Assembly: GCA_017883165.1 (NCBI GenBank) | Contig: JADGOC010000022.1 | Span: 1 to 35,226 of the forward strand | Origin: Acidobacteriota bacterium | Lineage (GTDB): Bacteria; Acidobacteriota; Vicinamibacteria; Vicinamibacterales; CAVVIG01 | Direction of reading: 5' to 3' | DNA: 35,226 bases | Part shown: positions 9,562-16,160 of the stretch, piece by piece | Layout: every line of letters starts with the position of its first letter | How positions within the stretch are numbered: the first letter of the stretch is position 1 | The notes under the pieces: generated by a model | Told to the model about the DNA's origin: nothing | Database searches by the model: none | Seen by the model: only the letters and a program-made list of their open reading frames with translations | Translations under genes and position numbers: made by a program

Positions 9562-10739
9562 GTGACGCGCATCCGGAACGAGCAGCCGCGCAGCGCGGGC
9601 GCGCCGACGCCTTTGCCGAGGATCAGGACCTTGTGCGTGCTGCCGAGGCCCCCCGGCATGATGAGTGTCTTGAGGTGTCGGGAGCCTTTTGCCGTTTCTG
9701 CCATGTGCATGGCAGAAACGGCAAAAGGCTCCCGACCCCCTGTGAGTAACCCCATCAGAAAATAGGTCTGATCCAGAAAGCCGAGCGTCGCGCACCCTTC
9801 GGCCTCGGCCGCCGCGCGCACGCTGGTGAAATCGACGTGCGCCGTGATGTCCTGTTCGCCCGGATGCCGCAGCCACGTCGGCACCACGCCGGCCGATTCC
9901 GGCCCCGCCGACGTGTGCCGCGTGAACGTCGTCAGCGTCCCGTCGGCGTGCGCCGCCGAATAGAGCTCGCGCGCGTCGTGGCCGTAGTCGATGAGCACGA
10001 TGAAGCCGCGGCCGAGACGCCGCGCCGCGTCTCGAATCCAATCGACCGCGCGGAGGTTTATCTCGGCGCGCCATCCGGGCTCGAGCGCGATGCCGAGTCG
10101 ATCCAGATACGCGGCGAGCGCCGGCGTGGACGGCGGTCCTTCGACGGTGACGAGGTACGCGGTATTGTCTCCTCCCGCGCTGAACGGCGCGGAGGCGGTC
10201 ACGTAGACTTCGCGCAGGCCCTCCTCGCGCATCACGACCTGATGCACGGGCATCGCATCGAGCAGCTCGTTGGCCACCAATGCGCCCTCGAACGACTCGG
10301 GCAGCGTCGCGGCACTCGATTCGAGCCGGCCGCCGACCTCGCCGAGCGTCGCGCGCTGCTCGCCACGCGCCGCCGCGCTCGTTTCGACCAGATGCAGCCG
10401 GATGCGGTCGTAGAAGGACGGGAAGTGCGCCCGCGCAGCGCGCAGGATGTCGGCTGACAGACGGCCGTTGCCCGCGCCGGCTTCGACGAGGTCGAAGTCG
10501 CCAGTCAGGATGTCCGCCATTTCGGCGAGCTGAATCGCGATGAGTTCGCCGAAGAGCGGTCCGACATCGACGCTGGTAAAAAAATCGCCCGCGCGCCCGG
10601 AACGTTGGGCAGCGCGGGCGTAGTAGCCGACCTCGCGATCGTAGAGGGCGAGATCCATGAACGCGGCGACCGTGATCAATCCCCGCTCGCGAACTAGGTC
10701 TGCAATCCGCAATCCGTAATCTGCAATCTGCAATCGCAA
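9558..10739 (-). CDS. MidA/NDUFAF7-like SAM-dependent methyltransferase
   Basis: In mitochondria the relative NDUFAF7/MidA methylates an arginine of a complex I subunit; bacterial members are mostly uncharacterised. Family features are FMDLALYDREVGYYAR near the N-terminus, FFTSVDVGPLFGELIA, the SAM motif LVEAGAGNGRLSADIL, LVANELLDAMPVHQVVM, IDYGHDARELY, and the C-terminal LIMPGGLGSTHKVLILGKG. Two oddities stand out. The coding start lies in a 7-bp tandem repeat (10697-10739), so the start is most likely a TTG in it (10739 or 10733); an ATG-type start at 10796 would overlap htrA by about 50 bases. A 60-bp perfect palindrome near the 3' end adds residues such as REPFAVSAMHMAETAKGSRH in a normally variable loop, in frame. 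The protein is probably still functional. Confidence 0.85.
   Translation of the reverse strand: MRLQIADYGLRIADLVRERGLITVAAFMDLALYDREVGYYARAAQRSGRAGDFFTSVDVGPLFGELIAIQLAEMADILTGDFDLVEAGAGNGRLSADILRAARAHFPSFYDRIRLHLVETSAAARGEQRATLGEVGGRLESSAATLPESFEGALVANELLDAMPVHQVVMREEGLREVYVTASAPFSAGGDNTAYLVTVEGPPSTPALAAYLDRLGIALEPGWRAEINLRAVDWIRDAARRLGRGFIVLIDYGHDARELYSAAHADGTLTTFTRHTSAGPESAGVVPTWLRHPGEQDITAHVDFTSVRAAAEAEGCATLGFLDQTYFLMGLLTGGREPFAVSAMHMAETAKGSRHLKTLIMPGGLGSTHKVLILGKGVGAPALRGCSFRMRVT
9677..9736. repeat. Perfect 60-bp palindrome (REP-like) inside the midA-like gene
   Basis: Two 29-base arms that are exact reverse complements (left 9677-9705, right 9708-9736) around a 2-base centre. The outer end reads GTCGGGAGCCTTTTGCCG. 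It is translated in frame by the midA-like gene. Size and symmetry suggest a REP/BIME-type mobile palindrome of the kind moved by RAYT transposases, though no such transposase is in the window. Confidence 0.9.
10697..10739. repeat. Degenerate 7-bp tandem repeat at the start of the midA-like gene
   Basis: About six units on the minus strand with consensus TTGCAGA (TTTGCGA, TTGCAGA, TTGCAGA, TTACGGA, TTGCGGA, TTGCAGA, partly overlapping at the first unit). The array begins just after the htrA stop codon and encodes LRLQIADYGLRIAD. The unit itself contains TTG, a usable start codon. Confidence 0.85.
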
Positions 10740-10747
10740 ATCACCGA

Positions 10748-12337
10748 TCAGTCTTTCTTGATCGTCACGAACGTATCGCCGTTCGCCTCGCGCCACAGCA
10801 AGATCTGCGCGTAATGGCCCGATGCCACCTTCGCGAGCTCGCGCGCGGCCTCGGTCTTGTTCGCCACCGGCTTGCGGTTGACCTGCTCGATGACGTCGCC
10901 CGCGCGAATCGCCGCCGCTGCCGGGCCGCTCGGGTCGACGTCAGTGACGAGGGCGCCGGTCCGGCCCGAGGGCAGCTGTAGCCGCCGCGCGATCTGCGGC
11001 GTCACGTCCTGCAGCGTCAGGCCGAATCCGCTGCCGGTCTCTTCTTCCGGCGGCGCCGTCTCGTTGGTGCTGGGCCGCGCCGTGCGTCCCGCCTGCTCGG
11101 CCTCGAGATCGAGCTCGATGACCGTGACGTTCAGCATCTTGTCCTGCTTGTCCCGTATCACTTTCAGCGGCACGGTCGTCCCCGGCTTGGTGCCGACGAC
11201 CATCTTCACGAGGTCGTCGCTCTTCGGGACGGGGCGGCCGTTGTACTCGACGATCACGTCGCCCGGTTCGACGCCCGCTTTCGCGGCGGGGCCGCCGCTG
11301 GTCACGGTATTGACGATCGCGCCCATGCGCGACTTCAGGCCGAACATCTCCTCGTAGCCTTCGCGCGGCACCGCAAGGACCTGCACGCCGATCCGGCCGC
11401 GGACGACTTTGCCTTGCCGCAGCTGCGGCAACAGCTCGCGCACGGTGTTAATCGGCACCGCGAAGCCGATGCCGATGTTGCCCTCGCTGCGCGCGTTGGT
11501 GATGATCGCCGTGTTGATGCCGATGACCTCGCCGCGCACGTTCAGCAGCGGACCGCCGGAGTTGCCGGGATTAATCGCCGCGTCGGTTTGCAGCATGTCG
11601 TTGGTGCGTCCATCGGTCACCGGGAACGTGCGCTGGGTCGCGCTGATGACGCCCACGGTCACCGTGTGCTGGTAGCCGAACGGCTGCCCGATCGCCATCA
11701 CCCAGTCGCCCGCGCCGACCTGCGACGAATCGCCGAACTTGGCTTCCGGCAGCGGGTGATTCGGCTTCTCGGTGAGCTGGATGAGCGCGCTGTCGGTCAG
11801 CGGATCGCGTCCGATGACCTTGGCGGAGTAATTGATGTCCGGATCGTCGGCGTACAACCCCACTTCGATCTTCGTCGCGTCTTCGACGACGTGGTTGTTG
11901 GTGAGGATGAGACCGTCGCTGCTGATGATGAAGCCGGTGCCGGTCGCCGCCATCTTCGGCTCGCGCGGCCGGCGTCCACGCCCGGTGCCGCCTTGGTCGT
12001 CCGGCGTGCCTCCGCGTCCGCCTTGATCGCCGAAGAAGCGATGCAGCAAGTCGTCCGGCATGTTGCCGCTGCCGAAGAAGTCGGTGAGGTCCTGCGCCTT
12101 GGCCTTCATCTCGGTCCGGATGTTCACGACCATCGGCGACTGCGATTTCGCGATGTTCCGGAACGTGGACGCGTCGATCGGTCCGGTGATCGGCGCGCTG
12201 TTCATCGGCGGCACCGCGATCGTCTGGGCCGAGGACACCGGCGTGAGGCCGATCCGAGAAAAGACGACCGTGCTCACGGCCAGCGTGGCGACGGCGGTCA
12301 GCAGAACGTAGAAGAATGTGGTCTTGCGGGTCGACAT
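10748..12337 (-). CDS. HtrA/Deg-family periplasmic serine protease with two PDZ domains
   Basis: Deg proteases degrade or refold damaged envelope proteins. The 529-residue protein has an N-terminal signal anchor (FFYVLLTAVATLAVSTVVF), a Gly/Arg-rich stretch (about 105-125), and a trypsin-like domain with the full triad: His149 (LTNNHVVEDA), Asp182 (TDSALIQL) and Ser260 (INPGNSGGPLLN). Two PDZ domains follow (GAIVNTVTSGGPAAKAGVEP; GALVTDVDPSGPAAAAIRAG). This is the DegP/DegQ layout. I chose ATG 12337 because GGGAGGT lies four to five bases upstream; a TTG four codons earlier is the alternative. The gene begins 16 bases after the M24 peptidase stop; a TATAGT box lies in between, so a second promoter is possible. 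Confidence 0.93.
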   Translation of the reverse strand: MSTRKTTFFYVLLTAVATLAVSTVVFSRIGLTPVSSAQTIAVPPMNSAPITGPIDASTFRNIAKSQSPMVVNIRTEMKAKAQDLTDFFGSGNMPDDLLHRFFGDQGGRGGTPDDQGGTGRGRRPREPKMAATGTGFIISSDGLILTNNHVVEDATKIEVGLYADDPDINYSAKVIGRDPLTDSALIQLTEKPNHPLPEAKFGDSSQVGAGDWVMAIGQPFGYQHTVTVGVISATQRTFPVTDGRTNDMLQTDAAINPGNSGGPLLNVRGEVIGINTAIITNARSEGNIGIGFAVPINTVRELLPQLRQGKVVRGRIGVQVLAVPREGYEEMFGLKSRMGAIVNTVTSGGPAAKAGVEPGDVIVEYNGRPVPKSDDLVKMVVGTKPGTTVPLKVIRDKQDKMLNVTVIELDLEAEQAGRTARPSTNETAPPEEETGSGFGLTLQDVTPQIARRLQLPSGRTGALVTDVDPSGPAAAAIRAGDVIEQVNRKPVANKTEAARELAKVASGHYAQILLWREANGDTFVTIKKD

Positions 12338-12353
12338 CGGACCTCCCAAAAAA

Positions 12354-13532
12354 CTATACCAGCCCCTGAATCCCGGTCTGCCGCGGGCCGGTCACGGCCG
12401 CGCGCCCTTCGTACACGATCATGTTGATTTCAGTCCGCACGCCGAAATCGTCGAAATAGACGCCCGGTTCGATCGTGAACCCGGTGCCCACGAGCAGCCG
12501 GCGGTCGTCATGTGTTTCGTAGTCGTCCATATTGACGCCGTTGCCGTGCACCGTCTCGCCGAGGCTGTGGCCGGTGCGGTGCAGAATGCGATCGCCGTAC
12601 CCGGCTTCGTGCAGCACCGACGAGGCCGCGCGATCCACCTGCCAGCCGCGCACCTCGCCGCCCTCGCGCGCCGCACGCTCGACGAGCGCGATCGCGGCGT
12701 CGCGCGCCGCGCACACCGCGCCGAACGCGCGCGCGTAGCGCTCGGGCACGGCGTGTCCGGTATAGCCCACCCAGGTGATATCCGCGTACACCGCGCCGGG
12801 GCGCTCGAGCTTTCCCCACAAATCAAGCAGCACGAGCTCGTCGCGGCGGATCGGCCGGTGCACCGCGGCGGTCGGCAAATAGTGTGGATTGCCGGCGTTC
12901 TCCGCGGCTGACACATTGGGGTCGGAGTCGCTGACGAGTCCCTCTTCGCGAAACCACGCGGCCATCAGCTGCTGAATGTCGTACTCGGTCGTCGGCACGT
13001 CGTCGCGCGTCCGGCGGGCGATGGCGTCGAAGGCGCGATCCTTCACGCGGTGCAGCATCGCCGAAGCCGCGCGGTGCGTCTCGATCGCCTCATCGTTCCA
13101 CGAGGCAGCAAACCGTTGCACGAGATCGCCCGACGACACGACGTCGACGCCGAACTCGCGCACGAGCTCGATCGTGCCCGCGTCGACGCGTCCGATGTAC
13201 GGGATCGCGCAGCGCGGCGAATACTCCATCGCCACACGTGTCAGCCCAGAGACGAGACGCTTGAGGCCGCGTTCGAGCTGATCGCGCCCCGCATACCGCT
13301 CGGTGGAACCGGGGAGGTGCGCGAGCGAGTCGCGCTCGATCGCGTGCACGAGCCCGCGCGGTTCGCCCTCGGCGGGGACAAGGTAGTACCACCGGCGCGT
13401 CGCCAGGTGGCCGCCCTGCCGCCCGACACCCGTGACGTCGGCGGCGATCGGATTCAGGCCGCGGAAGTCGTAGAGCAGCCAGGCGTCGATACCGTCGGCT
13501 TTGAGCGCCGCCTGCACCGCGACGATGTCCAT
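12354..13532 (-). CDS. M24-family metallopeptidase (Xaa-Pro aminopeptidase-like)
   Basis: M24 'pita-bread' enzymes remove N-terminal residues, often before proline, using two metal ions. This 392-residue protein has an N-terminal creatinase-like domain (to about 165) and a C-terminal catalytic domain. The expected metal ligands are seen: Asp in VLLDLWGKL, Asp in AVYADITWVGYTG, His in HRTGHSLGETVHGNG, Glu in FTIEPGVYFDD and Glu in VRTEINMIVYE. No signal peptide is seen, so it is cytoplasmic. The ATG at 13532 lies seven bases after a TATACT box, so the message may be leaderless; there is no Shine-Dalgarno. The exact peptide substrate is not readable. Confidence 0.88.
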   Translation of the reverse strand: MDIVAVQAALKADGIDAWLLYDFRGLNPIAADVTGVGRQGGHLATRRWYYLVPAEGEPRGLVHAIERDSLAHLPGSTERYAGRDQLERGLKRLVSGLTRVAMEYSPRCAIPYIGRVDAGTIELVREFGVDVVSSGDLVQRFAASWNDEAIETHRAASAMLHRVKDRAFDAIARRTRDDVPTTEYDIQQLMAAWFREEGLVSDSDPNVSAAENAGNPHYLPTAAVHRPIRRDELVLLDLWGKLERPGAVYADITWVGYTGHAVPERYARAFGAVCAARDAAIALVERAAREGGEVRGWQVDRAASSVLHEAGYGDRILHRTGHSLGETVHGNGVNMDDYETHDDRRLLVGTGFTIEPGVYFDDFGVRTEINMIVYEGRAAVTGPRQTGIQGLV

Positions 13533-13536
13533 GGGG

Positions 13537-13569
13537 TCCAGTATAGCGTGGCTCACGCGCTATACTGGA
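13537..13569. promoter_or_regulatory. Symmetrical divergent promoter/operator
   Basis: Twelve-base arms TCCAGTATAGCG and CGCTATACTGGA (13537-13548, 13558-13569) are exact reverse complements around a 9-base centre. Each arm carries TATACT reading outward: + 13545-13540 on the minus strand for the M24 peptidase, and 13561-13566 on the plus strand for the first VWFA gene. Each promoter's -35 region would fall on the other's -10 box, so RNA polymerase could use only one at a time. The palindrome could also be a regulator site. Promoter function is inferred. Confidence 0.65.
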
Positions 13570-13595
13570 TAACGCCTGAGATGCCAGTACTTTAT

Positions 13596-13613
13596 ACGTC
13601 GCTCACGCGACGT
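13596..13613 (+). other. Hairpin in the leader of the first VWFA gene
   Basis: Perfect 7-bp stem ACGTCGC / GCGACGT with loop TCAC, 15 bases before the chosen ATG at 13629. The GCTCACGCG part is a direct repeat of 13551-13559 in the promoter palindrome. There is no T-run after it, so it is not a terminator; it could affect ribosome access or be a second copy of a regulator site. Confidence 0.45.
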
Positions 13614-13628
13614 GTGTGGGATAAGAAG

Positions 13629-15725
13629 ATGCTAGGTCGCGTCCGTCTATCCGCCCCCCTCGCCATGCTCCTCGCCGGAAGCGCCCTCCTCGCCGGCCAG
13701 GCGCCCTCCCTTTCGGCGCCGGCCACGCCGCAGCAGCCGACCTTCAAAGTGCAGGTCGACTACGTCGAGGTCGACGCCCTCGTCACCGATCGCACGGGCG
13801 CCATCGTCTCCGACCTGAAGAAAGAGGATTTTCAGGTGCTCGAGGACGGCCGGCCGCAGACGATCACCGCCTTCTCGCTCGTGAGCATTCCGGTGGAGCA
13901 CCTCCAGCGGCCGCTCGGCGCGGCGCTGCCGGTCGAGCCTGACGTCAAGACCAACGAGGTGCCGTTCGACGGCCGCGTGTACGTGATGGTGATCGACGAC
14001 ATGCACACGCGCTTCGAGCGGACCGACCGCGTCAAGCGCGCGGCGAAACAGTTTATCGACAAGAATCTCGGGTCGAACGATCTGATGGCGGTGCTGCACA
14101 CGGCCGGCTCGACGGACGCGAGCCAAGAGTTCACGAGCAACAAGCGGCTGCTCACGGCCGCTGTCGACAGAACGATGGGACGCAAGCTCGACTCGGCGAC
14201 CGCGGGGAAAACCCAGGAGTACTACCGCCCTCGGCAGCCCGGCGCTCCGCTGGCCGATCCGGCCGATCAGGAACGGACCTACAACGCGCGTGCGACGCTC
14301 GACACGCTGAAGCAGGTCGCCGACTGGTTCGGCAGCGTCCACGGCCGACGCAAGTCGATTCTCTTCGTCAGCGAGGGCATCGATTACGACATCACGGACG
14401 TCTTCAACAACCAGGGCGCGTCGACCGTCATCGATGCGACGCGCGACGCGATCGCGGCGGCGAGCAAGGCCAACGTCAGCATCTACGGCATCGATCCGCG
14501 CGGGCTGACCGACCTCGGGGACGAAGACATCGAGATCGCCGCGTATCCCGACGATCCGACGGTCGGCGTCGGCCGCAACTCGCTGGAGAACGAACTGAGG
14601 CTCTCGCAGGACAGTCTGCGCACCCTGTCGGACGAGACCGGCGGATTCGCGGCGGTCAATCGCAACGATCTCGCGACCGCCTTCGATCGCATCGTCCAGG
14701 ACAATAGCTCGTACTATGTGCTCGCGTACTATCCGCCGACGACCGACAAGCGCGACAACAAGTTCCACAAGATCGACGTCCGCGTGACGCGGCCCGGGTT
14801 GATCGTGCGCGCGCGGCAGGGCTACGCGACGCCGAAAGCGAAGCCGGCGGCCACGCTCGCCAACTCAGCAAGCGCGACGCCCGTCGAGCTCCGCGAGGCG
14901 CTCGACAGCCCGCTTCCCGTCAGCGGGCTGACGCTCCACGTCTTTGCCGCGCCGTTCAAGGGCGCCGCACCGAACGCCTCCGTGCTCGTCGGCATCGAGA
15001 TGCGCGGCCGCGATTTGAAGATGGCGGCGAACAGCCCCGTCGATCTCTCATATATCGCCGTCGACTCGAAGGGTAAGGTCCGCGGCGGGGGAAACAACGT
15101 GGTCCCTTGGGCCAACGTCCGGCCGGAAACCAAGCCACTCATCGAGCGGACCGGCATCCGCGTGCTCAACCGCATGGACTTGCCGCCCGGCCGCTATCAA
15201 CTGCGCGTGGCGGCGCACGAGACGGGCGGCGGCGCGCTTGGGTCAGTACTCTACGATCTGGACGTTCCCGATTTCTACAAGACGGCATTCAGCATGAGCG
15301 GACTGGCGATCACGTCGATGGCCGCGAGCGCGCTGCCGACGGCGAAGGCCGACGAACCGCTCAGGGCGATGCTGCCCGCTCCACCGTCGGCGCAGCGGAC
15401 GTTCCCGCCGAACGACGAGCTCGCGATCTTCGCGGAGGTGTACGACAACGCCGCGTCCACCGCTCACAAAGTCGACATCACGACCACCGTCACCTCCGAC
15501 ACCGCCAAGGTGGTGTTCAAGGCCGCCGAGGAGCGCTCATCGTCTGACATTCAGGGGAAGAGCGGCGGCTATGGCTACGCGACACGCGTTCCGCTGCGCG
15601 ACATCGAGCCGGGGATCTACGTGTTGAGAGTGGAAGCGCGATCGCGTCTCGGTCACGGAGCCACGGCGAGTCGGGAAATGCAGTTCACGATCGGCGGGCC
15701 GCGGCCTACGGCGCCGCCCAGATAG
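13629..15725 (+). CDS. Secreted VWFA-related acidobacterial protein (copy 1)
   Basis: This 698-residue protein fits the Acidobacteria-specific VWFA-related family (TIGR03436 type). It has a signal peptide (LSAPLAMLLAGSALLAGQA), then FKVQVDYVEVDALVTDRTG and DLKKEDFQVLEDGRPQTI, which form a beta domain common to the family. The VWA-like domain begins YVMVIDDMHTRFER (about residue 117); the usual MIDAS DxSxS is replaced by DDMHT, so metal binding is uncertain. The middle includes RKSILFVSEGIDY and IVQDNSSYYVLAYYPP; the last 250 residues are beta-rich (LPPGRYQLRVAA). The role is unknown, presumably binding or scaffolding in the periplasm or outside. I chose ATG 13629 for its signal peptide; an in-frame ATG at 13581 is possible. 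It is followed ten bases later by the PrcB-domain gene and then a paralogue. Confidence 0.88.
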   Translation: MLGRVRLSAPLAMLLAGSALLAGQAPSLSAPATPQQPTFKVQVDYVEVDALVTDRTGAIVSDLKKEDFQVLEDGRPQTITAFSLVSIPVEHLQRPLGAALPVEPDVKTNEVPFDGRVYVMVIDDMHTRFERTDRVKRAAKQFIDKNLGSNDLMAVLHTAGSTDASQEFTSNKRLLTAAVDRTMGRKLDSATAGKTQEYYRPRQPGAPLADPADQERTYNARATLDTLKQVADWFGSVHGRRKSILFVSEGIDYDITDVFNNQGASTVIDATRDAIAAASKANVSIYGIDPRGLTDLGDEDIEIAAYPDDPTVGVGRNSLENELRLSQDSLRTLSDETGGFAAVNRNDLATAFDRIVQDNSSYYVLAYYPPTTDKRDNKFHKIDVRVTRPGLIVRARQGYATPKAKPAATLANSASATPVELREALDSPLPVSGLTLHVFAAPFKGAAPNASVLVGIEMRGRDLKMAANSPVDLSYIAVDSKGKVRGGGNNVVPWANVRPETKPLIERTGIRVLNRMDLPPGRYQLRVAAHETGGGALGSVLYDLDVPDFYKTAFSMSGLAITSMAASALPTAKADEPLRAMLPAPPSAQRTFPPNDELAIFAEVYDNAASTAHKVDITTTVTSDTAKVVFKAAEERSSSDIQGKSGGYGYATRVPLRDIEPGIYVLRVEARSRLGHGATASREMQFTIGGPRPTAPPR

Positions 15726-15734
15726 AGGATCAGG

Positions 15735-16160
15735 ATGATGATGCTGTTGCTCGCGGCGTGGCTGCAGGCGGGCGCGCCGCCCACGCCGCCGGTTCATAAG
15801 CCGATGCTGAGAACGATCGACAAAGGCACCGAGTCGAACGTCGACGATGCGAAGACCGTCGTCGTGCGCGACGCGGCCGCGTGGAAGAAGCTGTGGCAGG
15901 GCCACGCGCCCGATCGCGCGCTGCCCGCCGTCGATTTTTCGCGCGAGATGGTCGTGGCGGTGTTCATGGGCTCGCGGACGACGTCCGGGTACGACGTCGC
16001 GATCCAGGGAACCCGCGAAGAGGGCGGCGCGCTCGTGGTCGCGTATCGCGAAACCGCGCCGGCGCGCGAGGTGATGACGGCGCAGGTCATCACCTCGCCG
16101 TACCACATAGCGGCTGTGCCCGTGCGAAGCGGGGACGTGCGGTTCGAGAAGATCAAGTGA
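15735..16160 (+). CDS. Secreted PrcB_C-domain protein
   Basis: The 141-residue protein has a short hydrophobic N-terminus (MMMLLLAAWLQAG) and then a single PrcB C-terminal domain. Recognisable parts are VVVRDAAAWKKLWQGH, VDFSREMVVAVFMGSRTTSG, YDVAIQGTREEGGALVVAY and the tail AQVITSPYHIAAVPV. The domain is named after PrcB, a subunit of the dentilisin protease complex of Treponema; its role elsewhere is not known. Here it is sandwiched between two paralogous VWFA genes: it starts nine bases after the first (AGAGGATCAGG before the ATG) and its TGA overlaps the GTG start of the second. The three are surely one operon, and their products probably meet in the periplasm. Confidence 0.8.
   Translation: MMMLLLAAWLQAGAPPTPPVHKPMLRTIDKGTESNVDDAKTVVVRDAAAWKKLWQGHAPDRALPAVDFSREMVVAVFMGSRTTSGYDVAIQGTREEGGALVVAYRETAPAREVMTAQVITSPYHIAAVPVRSGDVRFEKIK

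Noticed and set aside
9677-9736. Transcription terminator
   Set aside because: The palindrome lies inside a coding region, has no T-run on either strand, and is far longer than a terminator stem.
13050-13628. An upstream extension of the first VWFA protein
   Set aside because: It lies antisense in the M24 peptidase gene and crosses the promoter palindrome; the signal peptide begins at 13629.
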